Assembly: GCA_965644295.1 (NCBI GenBank)
Contig: CBFFRP010000039.1
Span: 62,001 to 126,000 of the forward strand
DNA from: Paraphysomonas bandaiensis
Lineage: Eukaryota; Chrysophyceae
Length of the DNA stretch: 64,000 bases
Direction of reading: 5' to 3'
In this document: one piece after another, positions 11,535 through 22,990 of the stretch
How positions within the stretch are numbered: position 1 is the stretch's first letter
Layout: each line of letters begins with the position of its first letter
Notes under the pieces: generated by a model
Databases searched by the model: none
Seen by the model: the letters and a program-made list of their open reading frames with translations, nothing else
What the model was told of the DNA's origin: nothing
Position numbers and translations under genes: made by a program

Positions 11535-12747
11535 TATAACCAATTGCGTATCAATTGTTATATACATATAAATCGATTTTCAATTAATTGTAATAATTAA
11601 AACTGGGACATCGAATCATAGTTATAATTGACTCAATGAATTGACTAAACGGCTATTTTTATTTCGAAAATCCAATTTTTACGAGAAAAATCGAAGATTG
11701 ATGGAAGACTATAATATCCATCGGATTATCATACATAATAATTCTCTTAATTATTTGGCGATATGAGCGATAAACTGGGACCAGAAGTTATTGCACGAGT
11801 TTTATTTGAGAAAATAAATGATAATGAAGAGGTTGCAATTGAGACTTGGCAATTCCCAAAATACCCTGTAGTAAAGGTGTTCTCAAACGAAAAAACGTTT
11901 TGGGTGGAGCATCATGCTATCAAGCACCAGGGGTGGAAAGATAAAGTTTTGGCTGCCAGCGAGGTGGTGGTCGATGGATAAATATGTCGAGGGAATGCGT
12001 CTCACTGATTGGAGTGGGTGAAAGAATCTTCCTTTTTATTTCGTGAAAGAACCATTGACACGACAGAACACCAGGTTGAGTAATATTTTGAGATCAACAT
12101 TGATGAGGTATATATGGAAGTCTTGAACTTAGAGGTCAAATGTAAGATCAATGCAATGCTTCCAATGCATTTCGGTTTGATAGTTGATTAGCACCATGGT
12201 GCTCGCAGCGATGCACAAGCAGTCCCGAGACGGTTGCCCGCCACTAGTAGTATATAGCAAATCTAGTTATTAGCTAGTCTATAGACATAAACTAGTTTCT
12301 GTACGCAACCGTACTCATGTAATAATCAGACTTTAATATAGATAGTTGATTAGATGAACGTGCAGCAAGGAACGTTGAAGGATGATGGCAGTGACAGTCT
12401 AGTTCAGAATGACGACACAGCGCAACGTTAGATTGATGGTAGCAGGTAGCAAACTCGTTACCACAGCATGAAGCACTTGCATATCACAACAAATAAGGTT
12501 GAAAGGTTGTTCAGTAGAGCTAAGATTGTTGTGATTGATTTGCATTTAGAATTACTTATGTTATTACGCATGAGCCGTCGCCTCTGGAATGAAATGACAG
12601 TTGAAGTAGCTATATTGGCAGGTTATGTAGTTTAGTACTAAATAATTGCAATTGCAATTAATTGCAATAATTGATATTGAGACAGCAAGTAATAATTGCA
12701 ATTATAATTGACTACTACCTGCGTCAATTAATTTATACGCAGCCCTG
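11535..12747 (+). mobile_element. Internally deleted hAT element (copy 1)
   Basis: The right end ACGCAGCCCTG at 12737-12747 is the inverted form of the CAGGGCTG terminus seen at 54647. The left end near 11540 (TTGCGTATCAATTG) is a diverged version. Subterminal AATTGCAATTAATTG runs are shared with the other two copies. The interior holds an N-terminal transposase fragment (11763-11981) and a C-terminal remnant (about 12440-12620), with most of the transposase missing. About 12190-12250 includes a short block like the family A hairpin (GCACCATGGTGCTCGC). No clear target duplication was found. Confidence 0.65.
11763..11981 (+). pseudogene. hAT transposase N-terminal fragment
   Basis: A 72-residue open frame starting MSDKLGPEVIAR. 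The stretch GAAGAGGTTGCAATTGAGAC is shared with the other hAT copies (near 41455 in copy 2 and, reversed, near 56050 in copy 3), so it is the 5' coding part of this family. Only the start survives; the middle of the transposase is deleted. Confidence 0.55.
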
Positions 12748-13030
12748 CAAATTATCCACAGTACAATACAAATACTATTTATTTTCACACCGGAAAACTC
12801 TACGTACGTAGTGTGATATTACATCTATCAAAAAAGAAACTGGCTATATATATGTGAGCCCAGGGTTCTAATATTCAATTTCAAAATCATCATAAGATTT
12901 TTATGCTAACACACCAAGCATAGTATCATATTATTAATACACTTAATGGCACATCGATCCATTCAAAAAAGAGAATAAGAAACAAACGACCACGCTAGTC
13001 AGGCATGCAAATACTCGAAATACTGTACAA

Positions 13031-15966
13031 TTAAAAGAGCGTTGGAACGAAAGTCGCTTGTGGAGCTTTCATTTCTTCACCTTCATCACCATCTTCTTCT
13101 TTTACTTCTCCTTCATCGCTTCCACTGTCATCTAAGAGCATGCTGTTGACGAGTGCCTCGTCAATCTTAGCCGAAGTCTCTCCCTCCAGTCCCTGCATGC
13201 ACCAGGTCAACCCATATACAGTCTCAACAAAGTACTGACAAGGACATACCATTGAAACCGTGTGTTTTGAATTCGTGCGATCCCAATTTCCGTTCTGGGT
13301 GCGTGGACTCAGTTCTGGTGGTTGAACTACACCACTATCGTCGCTGTCATTCTGCGTCTCCAGAAGGTTTGCTGCATCCACTGGCTGAGGGGGCACTGGA
13401 ACAGATAAGCCCTGTACCATTTTAGATCACCACAATATCACTCACAGCTAACGGTTACACACCACGTTCTCAGTCCGGGATGAGTTAAAATGTGACAACT
13501 CCGGCAGAGGGATACTATCATCACTCAAGTCTCGGAGTTTGTCGACTACGTTTTCGGATATAGAATTGCTATTTCGAAGAGCGGTTCTAAATGCTTCATT
13601 CTCCATTCCTGCAGAACTATGATGTTTGATTCTCTTCGAGTGGTCCTTTGATGACCGAAATACATAATGATCACTTTGAGGGCGACTCGGGGGCTTGCGC
13701 TCAATAGCTCGGCTAATTTCCATCACACGACAGTCAATTATAAGCTCATCCCCTGAAGGATAAAGAAATCACGAGTTTCAACTTCGACAAAAGATTACCT
13801 ACCATAATATGCAGTGTGCTCCTCAAGTACGGTATCAATTTCGTCATGACGAGCAAATGATCCGGGCCAAAAATACCCCGCATTAAGATTCCTGTACACG
13901 CACAATGGAAGTTACGTACTTCTTGACATACGACAGAGGAGAAATACTTCGGAATCAGTCCTAGCTCCTTCAGAGCAGCTGCCACGAGTTCGGAGCAAAA
14001 GAATGTGGAGTTGTGTGTATCGCCTTCCTCATCACCAGGTTTTGGGCTCGGTAGTGGAGACGAAGGAGAATCATAATCATCAGTGCTACCCCATAAGCGA
14101 CCACCAATATTAAAACCACGAGTAGAAGATGGTTGCTACAAAGGGTTAGATAGGCGAGTGCTAGTAGTACCACGACTTACATTTTTTCTGGGAAATATCT
14201 TGGAAGCGGAAAACCCATAAGGCTTTCCAACCACCTGTGAAACGAAGTCATCCAACTTGCTCATGACCTCATTAGAGCGATCAAAATCGTGAAGCTGTCG
14301 GATACACATGTACTTCGTGAACTGCACAACATACAAGCGTGAAAGCATTGTCCCACTGAAGCAGTGATACTAACATTATTGTAGTGATATGCCTTTAATC
14401 TACCAGTAAGAGGGTAGGCTGTAACACCTTCTCCTGTTGCTTCGAGCAGATCTAATGAACCCCCGCATCGCCTTCCCTCCTTAGAAACAGATCGTACCAC
14501 GAGACCTACATGGTCCCACTCAGATCTCGTCACACGTCGCTGGAGATGTGAAAGAGTGTTGGCGCATTTGAATAGAATAAGATCTCCCACTCTCGCCTCT
14601 GGGCGTATCTTGGATATATGAATAGTGTTCCGGGATATGCCCTGACGGTTTATATAAGCAAGGGCAAAAGTAATACGGAACAAGGGTACCTTTACAGGGT
14701 CAACACTATCGAATCTGGCGGTATTTATCATACCAAGAAAGGAGAGGACTACAAGAAATCAAACACAAGCAGCTAAAACAGGTAAATACTCACTCAAATG
14801 GTTGGAGAGAGCTGGTTCTAGTGCAATCAGACTGTTGATATACCTTCCGAGCTTTATTCGTCTCTTGTCTACAGTACGAGGAAGAAGAGAACGGGATTTG
14901 ATGAGCTTTTTCGAAGGCATATGTGGGAGAAGGGCTCGTGGAATAAATCCCGTCTCAGATTCATCTTGGGCTCCTAGAGACTCATGTAACTTCGCAAAGT
15001 CTGAAAAGTATCCACAAAAATAATCACTGAGTCAAGTGTAGTATATAGCGCCAAACCTGAGTATCGCCGCTCTACTGTCCACTCAAGACCACCTTGCTTT
15101 ACCACTAGGTTGTATATAGTGTAGCTCTTGCCATACATATCAGTGGCAGTTCGGGTTTGATGTAGCGCAACCCGGAGAGTAGGCGCAGGCATTTCATGTC
15201 CACGAGCTAGAACCATATTTAGCACCTTGCACACCATAGTCTCCCGTGAGTTTCCGTCTTTAAGAGGGGTATCGATAGCTTGAATGGAGTAAGACTCCAC
15301 TCTATCCGCCCGAACTGGCCCAGGAGGTGGCAATGACTCTCCAACACCTTCCTCATCTAACCCCATCATTCCGGTTTCATCAAAATCCGCGGGGCGAGAT
15401 CCAACCTCATACGAGAACATTCGTTTCTCGACGAGCGATATAATTTCACCCAGGGTCACGCGATCTTCGTCTGAGCACCAGTTGTCGTGTAGAGAAAGTG
15501 CACTGACATCTCCACCTATAACGAGCATCAAACTGTCTACCCGTTTAACACTAGATATAAATTGTTCCAATCCATTTTCCACAAAACTAATCACAGATAT
15601 ATCATTGAACGGCGTTCCCACAATATCTTCCACTTTGGCACCAAGTCCTACCCAGGACAAAATATTTGCTTTATCTACACTGTGTACTGAATGTGGTTGC
15701 TTGTAACCGCCATCTTCTAGTCGAATCACTGTTTCACCTGACGTAATAAAATTACTCGACATAGCATTCTTGCAGGCGTCCAGGATCGCTTCTTTGAAGG
15801 ACGCGAGCACAGCAGTTGACTCAGCGTGAGTGATAACAGTGGACACCTTTACTGCTGGCTTTGCATGCTCGTCTAATATATGAATAGCAATCTCTCGACC
15901 CGTATAGTCGCATCTATCTAACGCACTATCATCAAAACTATCCATTATGAGGATGTTAGAGCTCAA
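13031..15966 (-). CDS. PX domain plus permuted papain-fold (NlpC/P60-like) protein
   Basis: Ten exons: 15057-15966, 14794-15000, 14690-14748, 14375-14641, 14181-14321, 13948-14135, 13803-13891, 13466-13752, 13250-13411, 13031-13192; introns 45-57 bases; total 2472 bases, 823 residues. Residues about 270-390 fit a PX phosphoinositide-binding domain (YTIYNLVVKQGG, then VERRYSDFAKLHESLG across an intron, then LPHMPSKK). Next is a permuted papain-fold domain: GDLILFKC, the His motif EWDHVGLVVR, LLEATGEGVTAYPL, and the Cys motif FFCSELVAAALKELGL. The motifs match YiiX/YebB-type permuted NlpC/P60 enzymes (amidase, peptidase or acyltransferase). The C-terminus is acidic and Ser-rich. Probable site: endosomal or other phosphoinositide membranes (inference). 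The N-terminal 260 residues are not recognised. A second Met eight codons in is an alternative start. Confidence 0.75.
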
Positions 15967-16518
15967 TACATCTCAGATACATATATATGTATATCTCGAG
16001 ATTCAATCATTTAAATAAGAGTGCAGAGGGGTAAGTTGACACTCCGCAGTGATAGAGAGTGATGGGCGTGATGGTAGAAGTGGATATGTGGTGGGTGAGT
16101 ATGTGAGTAGAGAGGGGCGCTATTCAATGGATTGTTTAACTGTAAGTCGAAACATACATACATATACATACATACATGCATATCAACCGTATACAGGACA
16201 GTACTGGAGTATAAGTACAGAGTTGTTCTATATACACACCAGTACAGCGTACTGTACTGCATGTATAGGAGTTGAATTTGCTTCCATTTTGTGTGAGTCG
16301 TACTGGTGTACTACGATAGTATGAAGTGTTGCAGTACTACTGTATCGTACGATTGTACGCTCGTAGATGTACTGGAGTATGTACAGTTGGCATATGATCG
16401 ATAAGTACATTCTGCACTGCACTGTACTGCAGCATGCTGGATGTTACACAAGCATGAGTGCACAGTCCTCACAGCCCCATATATGTATGTGTATATCCGA
16501 TAGATTGAGAAGATAATC
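15967..16518. other. Divergent spacer
   Basis: About 550 bases between divergent genes; rich in GTATAC, ACTGTACTGC and ATACATACATAC words, with no supported gene. Likely holds both promoters. Confidence 0.5.
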
Positions 16519-19500
16519 ATGTCGAGTATTGAAAGAGATGCAACTGACAAGAAGCCTTCTCGTGGCAGTCTGATGCTGAAGAAGAGACAGGTGATATCAT
16601 GCATAGAGAGTGTGCTGCAATCTGCTGTGGAGGACTACAGCATGTGTCATGATACGGCCACACGGCTGTTTGATATGGGGGTAAGCGGGACAGGTCAGTT
16701 TAGTCAATAGAGAGCGACTAATGTATACTCATATGGCCGTATACGCAGAGGATATACTTGCACTGTGCACAGAGAGGGATCGTCTCATTGCAATGGGACT
16801 GTCATCAGAACACATCAGTCGTATAGCGGATGTGTGCAATGAGATTATACAAACAGAGACCTCTAATCATCCGCCACGTGCAGCATCAGTCAGTCAAGAG
16901 TCAGATAGATTTGCAGGTAATGTGAGTTACTTTGGAGGGAAAGCAAAGACCGTTGCACATATCAACTCAAGAAGAAGCAGCTTAGATACTCTTAAGACCA
17001 GTAGCAGCTCACTGGATGCCCGGAATGATATGAATATCTATGTAAGTGGGTACAGCGGGTCGGATGGGTGTTTCAGTCATGCCAATCCACTTCTATTGAG
17101 TGAAAACGAACGATTGGTGCTTGGGTGTATTTTGACATCTGATCAAGGAGGACCTGAGATGGATGATAACTCGGATGATAATATACAAAGCGAGCCTTCG
17201 TCCCATCGTTCTTCACGGCGATCTACCCTACCCCGTATGACATGTGCCACCAGGAACTCTTTTGCTGGAGATGTCATGCTCACTATGAAGTTGAAAGAAA
17301 TACCTTTTTCAAGAATCCATTGGGGACGACCTATTCGTGCTTCTGATCCAACACCTACATGTTCTGACCCCATATATATCCCACCCTCTGTTTCGGAGAA
17401 TATATCTGACGAGAGACTCCGTAAGAAACTGGCCACCATACCGCCTGCTCGTATACATTGGGGTCGCTCTTTGTCTCCCGCTGAGACGGTACCTAGAACA
17501 AATCCCTCTGCCCTCCCCGATGATAAAAGTTCCCTAGAGTCTTCACCGCACACAATTATAAAACTGTCACAAAAGTCAGTATATTCCCGCAAACATCGAC
17601 CACTACCTGGACGCATATATTCTACTCATACAGACAACAGTGCATTTGTGTTTGTGAAACCCCATGCTAACGTTTCCCCAGCGTGTCGAGTACTTGTTCG
17701 TTATGTGTTAGCGTCCCATGGTGTACATGTTATTGAAGAGGGTGAAATATCTGCTGAGAGCATAGACAAAGAAAAGCTCATTGACCAGCACTACTATGCA
17801 ATAGGATCGAAAGCAGTGATGCTGAAGCCTAGTGAGTTAGATGTTCCTGCGGACAAGTTTGAGTCTGTATTCGGGTTGTCTTGGCAAAGTGTACTGGATC
17901 AGGGCCTCGCATACAATGCCATGGATGCATGCACCACATTGGGCCTGAACTCATCTGAACTTGATGCGGCTTGGTCTAAAGCTAAAGACAACCGAAAATT
18001 GGTTAAGCTTGGGGGTGGATTCTACTGCGGCCTAATTGACACTGTTCCGGGAAAGCCTGCTATATATGTGATTAATGGCTTTTACATGTCAATGCGATCA
18101 AAATTTGTTAAACCTGGCTCATCAATCTACTATTTCAATGTGGAGTGGAACTCATCAGAATTATCTTTCAGTGATTTTCGTAACAAGGTTTTGGGCTGTA
18201 CTGACCCAACACTTGCTCCTTCTACCTCTATCCGTGGTATGATTCTGTCGGACTGGCGATCTCTGGGGCTACGCAGCGTACCTAACACTGGAGATAATGG
18301 TGTACATGCGAGTGCGTCTCCATTCGAGGCTCTTGCGGAACGCATGAACTGGCTTGGAATTTCAGCGAAAGATGATTCCTTTGGCCGTAAGCTTCTCGAT
18401 GTAGGGATACCAGAGGGTGTGATACAAGCGTGGAGCGTGGATCCACTTGTCAAAGGGAAATCTCTCTTTGACTCTCTGGAAGAGCTCAACAGCAGTGACT
18501 GTGTGGCTAAATCAATGGTTTTGAGTAACTATATTTCCCTTCCACCGACTACGACTAGCCCTTCTTCGAGTGAGCGTGCTGGGTCATTCAGAAGAAGCAT
18601 ACGACAACATATTCCATCTAAAGATAACAGTGCATTTGTGTTTGTGAAACCCCATGCTAACGTTTCCCCAGCGTGTCGAGTACTTGTTCGTTATGTGTTA
18701 GCGTCCCATGGTGTACATGTTATTGAAGAGGGTGAAATATCTGCTGAGAGCATAGACAAAGAAAAGCTCATTGACCAGCACTACTATGCAATAGGATCGA
18801 AAGCAGTGATGCTGAAGCCTAGTGAGTTAGATGTTCCTGCGGACAAGTTTGAGTCTGTATTCGGGTTGTCTTGGCAAAGTGTACTGGATCAGGGCATCGC
18901 ATACAATGCCATGGATGCATGCACCACATTGGGCCTGAACTCATCTGAACTTGATGCGGCTTGGTCTAAAGCTAAAGACAACCGAAAATTGGTTAAGCTT
19001 GGGGGTGGATTCTACTGCGGCCTAATTGACACTGTTCCGGGAAAGCCTGCTATATATGTGATTAATGGCTTTTACATGTCAATGCGATCAAAATTTGTTA
19101 AACCTGGCTCATCAATCTACTATTTCAATGTGGAGTGGAACTCATCAGAATTATCTTTCAGTGATTTTCGTAACAAGGTTTTGGGCTGTACTGACCCAAC
19201 ACTTGCTCCTTCTACCTCTATCCGTGGTATGATTCTGTCGGACTGGCGATCTCTGGGGCTACGCAGCGTACCTAACACTGGAGATAATGGTGTACATGCG
19301 AGTGCGTCTCCATTCGAGGCTCTTGCGGAACGCATGAACTGGCTTGGAATTTCAGCGAAAGATGATTCCTTTGGCCGTAAGCTTCTCGATGTAGGGATAC
19401 CAGAGGGTGTGATACAAGCGTGGAGCGTGGATCCACTTGTCAAAGGGAAATCTCTCTTTGACTCTCTGGAAGAGCTCAACAGCAGTGACTGTGTGGCTAA

Positions 19501-19522
19501 ATCAATGGTTTTGAATAATTAG
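16519..19522 (+). CDS. Protein with two tandem NDK-like domains
   Basis: Two exons, 16519-16680 and 16751-19522 (intron ends CAGAG), 977 residues. The N-terminal 340 residues are Ser-rich with two short related motifs, IPFSRIHWGRPI and IPPARIHWGRSL. Then come two nearly identical domains of about 297 residues at about 349-645 and 679-975. Each starts SAFVFVKPHA, like the lead strand of nucleoside diphosphate kinases, and contains GVHASASPFEALAER, which aligns with the NDK active-site HGSDS region; the candidate catalytic His is residue 573 and 903. The domain also has GGGFYCGLID and NGFYMSMR insertions, as in the long NDK-like proteins of algae and protists. Kinase activity is not proven. The two repeats differ by one base over about 890 (C17906 vs A18896, Leu to Ile). 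Confidence 0.8.
17636..18525 (+). repeat. Direct repeat, first copy (NDK-like domain)
   Basis: About 890 bases repeated at 18626-19515 with an offset of exactly 990 bases. The only difference seen is C17906 against A18896. The about 100-base linker between copies is unique. Confidence 0.97.
18626..19515 (+). repeat. Direct repeat, second copy (NDK-like domain)
   Basis: Second copy of the 890-base unit. It contains the same restriction of identity to the domain; sequence diverges at the terminal codons just before the stop. Confidence 0.97.
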
Positions 19523-19933
19523 GTTGTGGTGTATTTTTTTGTGTATTTAAAGGCTACATTAGTAGAGATACTTGTAGAAATGAAGTGATTATCGACACAT
19601 GCGTCAGACATCAGATAGCAATTGGTGGAGTTATCGTGATAAACGTTCATTGATCCCTTCAATCTCAACGAAATCGAATATTTGTTATCAACGCTGTATA
19701 CCTCGAGCTAGAATACTTATCACTGGTCAAACTTTTGAAAGGTTAGTTAAGATAACGTCAGCATCGCAGCTAAATGTAGTAACTAGTACTCAGATGCAAG
19801 AATTTCTTGTTTGGTATTGTAAATGAAGCATTTACCAAAACTAGTTTTGTGTTAGTGGGTATTTTCATACAGGAAAAAGAGCAATACGTTGGGTAATCTT
19901 GCCAGTTCATATCGTTTCCGTGCCACAAAAGAT

Positions 19934-20399
19934 ATTGAAAGTCATATTACTAGCAATAGGCGTTAAAAAACTGCACAAACTTAGTAGTTAGACCTCTCCT
20001 GTAACTTATCAGTACACACTTTTTTTATCCTACTATTTAACGCTACGGAAGCTGTTGTGCGTCGCCGCAAGCACCAAGGTGCGACCACATCCGCTCTGAG
20101 TTCTTAAGGTGAATATCCCGGATGCTTGACTTCAGCAGGTACCCTTCAGGTGGGCCCTGTCCCGGATGCCCTTGAGGTGGACCCATTCCCGGATGACTGT
20201 TTATTCGTCAGGGCCCAAAGACGTCTACACAAGTGACACTTATTGGTGTCTCTTGTTCCACACAAGCATTAGGCTATGAGTGGGCAGAAGAATATATGCT
20301 GACTATGTTTGCGGCTCACGTTAGTTTCCCAGAGAGAATCTCTCCGGTACTTATCCCCCAGAACACCACGAAAAGGTGCGAGTCCGACTTTGTTGAGGA
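19934..20399 (+). mobile_element. Family A element, copy A2, with 13-base flanking repeat
   Basis: Forward copy, 466 bases, from ATTGAAAGTC to GTTGAGGA. It is flanked by TGCCACAAAAGAT (19921-19933) and TGCCACAAAAAAT (20400-20412), 12 of 13 identical, which reads as a target-site duplication. The interior holds GCAATAGGCGTT near the left end, the CACCAAGGTGCGACC block, GGTGGGCCCTGTCCCGGATG blocks, and GGTGCGAGTCC at 20375-20385, which is one base off a tRNA B-box. Confidence 0.8.
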
Positions 20400-20491
20400 T
20401 GCCACAAAAAATGTATGTCTTCTTGTAGTTTGTAGTAGCTTATGACGAGTGGCGAACGGATACTGATTATCTATAAAACTGATAAAAATAA

Positions 20492-20586
20492 AGCAGGGCC
20501 ATTAATGGTACATTATCTAATAGTGCCATCATAATTGCCGGGAACTGGACTACCATTAATGGTTACATGGTTACTAGCCCCTGAAA
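20492..20586. repeat. Possible small palindromic element
   Basis: A 95-base segment bounded by CAGGGCCATTAATGGTA and, inverted, CAGGGGCT with CCATTAATGGTAG inside. The ends resemble hAT termini, but flanking 8-mers match only in part. Weak call. Confidence 0.3.
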
Positions 20587-20847
20587 TTAATCAAGTATTG
20601 AGGTTATTGTTTATTTGTAATCAGATATTTCTTTTTAGAAGTATAATGAAGTGAGATTGTGGGGTAAAAGGGCGCTGAAAGTGGCTGAAGACAAGGTGTG
20701 TGTGAGTCACTTGGTAAATGATAGGTGGCGATCTTTGTATACCGAACAGTCTATCTGTTTTACGCTGTTCAGTCATATCACTCATCTAATCATGCTTATT
20801 AAATCAAAGTAGCAAGTTGAAACAATATTGTACACATGAATTGCAGT

Positions 20848-22406
20848 TTAGAGAGTATTAGATTCATTTTCTGTGTCAACAGGAGATACTCTAGCTGCCA
20901 TGTGCTGTCCAAACCCGCCAAAGACGTCAAACACTTTCCTGTTGCCCCCAATCGTCACAAGAGTACTGTCATTTTCTTTCTTTGCATAGAACTTCCAAAT
21001 GGGAGGATTGGGATTTGTCTTTCCTCTAAGGTGACTGGAATAAGGTCCATATGTGTGTAGCCTTCCACTTTCAGTCAACCAAGCGGTGGTAGTTCCTCCT
21101 TTGGAAGAATCACCTGCCATAAGCACTTTCACGGGTTTATCGTCAGTCTCCTCAACTGGTACTTCCATTGGCTCATGCATGATCTGTTTTAAACAAAGCC
21201 CAAAGTAATTAACAGTATAAATTACGAGTTCATACACAGCATACACTCACCTTATGACCCCAGTGGAATATCTTTCCGTCGTCCGTCAAGGCTGCAGATG
21301 TTCCTTTACCAGCCGACACCCTCACAACACGTTTTCCGTCAAGTTTGCTGCTTTCCAACAGTCGTGGCATATCTTCCATGCTGTACATGTCAATAAAGGA
21401 GTCCCCAAGGCCGAGCTGGCCTTGATCGTTTCTTCCCCAACAGAAAATACGTCCGCTTTCCGTGAGTCCGATTGAGTGGTTGTACCCAGCGCTCACTTGC
21501 ACCACCTTCTCTCCTTCGAATGAGTCCTGGATAAGCTGAGGAGTAAGAGCATCTTGATCATTCCAATTCGCCCCTGTTCCCAGTCTACCGTATTCAATGG
21601 CTCCACAGCTCCACACTTCGCCTTTCTCCTGAGTAGCATTGTCACATGTCGGACGCAGATAATCGGCAACCCACCTTGTTGAAAAAAAGAGTATGCAGCG
21701 CGCCACAAGACACAGCATCAACTTTCACTGACGCCTCGTGAAGGGCACTTACTAGGCTGGGTTGAAAAATGTAAGCTAGACTTTAGATTTGACTGAGTCT
21801 ACTGACCTTGGCGAATCAATGAATTCATACCCATTGTCAATCCCTAAATGACCACCCCCACCCATACGTGTTCCATTATGCCCCCAAGTGTACACTTTGC
21901 CCTCAGAATCAATGACGGCACAATGGGACTTCCCAGCCGCAACATCTACTACTTCAAAATCTGTGTGGATCAGCCTTGGAGTCATAAGCTCCTCTTTAGG
22001 GATATTTCCAGGATATTTGGTGCCCCATGCAAGAAGTTTCTTGTCATTTGTAGCAGCTATTGTATATCCCACCCCACATGCAATCTTTTTAATACTTGAA
22101 CTATTAACTAATCGTCTTGGAGTATCTTGAATATACACATCATCACCAAAGAATGTTGCTTCCTGCATGTCTCATATGACTACCAGCTAACAGGTATGTA
22201 TAGTCTATCTCACCTTATCAAACCGTTCATGTCCCAACTGACCGAGTGATCCAAGCCCCCAGTTATAAACAACACCTGTTAATTACGGTATGAATATATA
22301 TGAGGATATGACTGGGGTCTATACTCTTAGTGCTCATATGCATACAGGCGCTCTTATTACAGGCTACCATCACACGGCTCATGCTCCTCGTTGATCGCGA
22401 AAACAT
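20848..22406 (-). CDS. RCC1-repeat beta-propeller protein
   Basis: Six exons: 22346-22406, 22214-22275, 21807-22162, 21675-21747, 21251-21628, 20848-21183; introns 46-70 bases; 1266 bases, 421 residues. RCC1 repeats are clear from the recurring G-x-x-W-G pattern: VVYNWGLGSLGQLGH, KLLAWGTKYPG, KVYTWGHNGTRMGGGGHLG, EVWSCGAIEYGRLGTG, RIFCWGRNDQGQLGLG, KIFHWGHK, RLHTYGPY. Each is preceded by a conserved cluster such as VSCGALHT or VSAGYNHS. The first 20 residues (MFSRSTRSMSRVMVACNKSA) are Arg/Ser-rich without acids, like a mitochondrial presequence, recalling RCC1L/WBSCR16-type proteins. Whether it is a GTPase exchange factor or a scaffold cannot be told. Exon 1 is the least certain part. Confidence 0.75.
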
Positions 22407-22990
22407 TGTTACTTATTCCTTGTAATGTTTTGATATATTTGGTGGTTAGTTCTGCTGTGCTGAGTGAGTTGGTTATATGAGTGTGTGGAGACTGTCTGTA
22501 TGTCTCATATACGTGTACTGTATGCGTGTATATGTGTATATGTGTACAGTGTATGGAGAGGTTAAGGCTTCTATGTGCATCCACAGCCCACACAACATGG
22601 ACACTGTACCGTATACTGCTGTATACCCTATACGGCTCCAGATGTGGGTGTTCCCATAGGAATTCCTATACAGCAACATACTGTATGTGTTGTACAATCT
22701 ATTCCCTATAAAAACTCAATATATCGAAATATCCTGAATTTCATGTTAAAATCATGTATTTCGTCAGACGAATTGGGAGTATTTTCTGGGGTTTTATGGT
22801 TATTGTTGTTTGTATAAAGTGGAGCGATATGTTAAATATTCCCCACTGAGAGTCGAGGTGATGTACTTGTATATATAGATGTACAAGTTAGCAAGTTTGT
22901 CATACAATTCCAATTAATCGTTACATGGTAGCTATGTCTGATACCCCCCGTCCCCTTACACTCCTATGGTTCAACTCCCACTAAGAGGAG
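22407..22990. other. Divergent spacer
   Basis: About 580 bases between the RCC1 gene and the lyase-like gene, rich in GTGTATATG words. No gene or repeat is supported. Confidence 0.45.

Noticed and set aside
17143-17616. 157-residue minus-strand ORF, and the 119-residue pair at 18130 and 19120
   Set aside because: Shadows of the NDK-like gene; the pair is identical only because the domain is duplicated.
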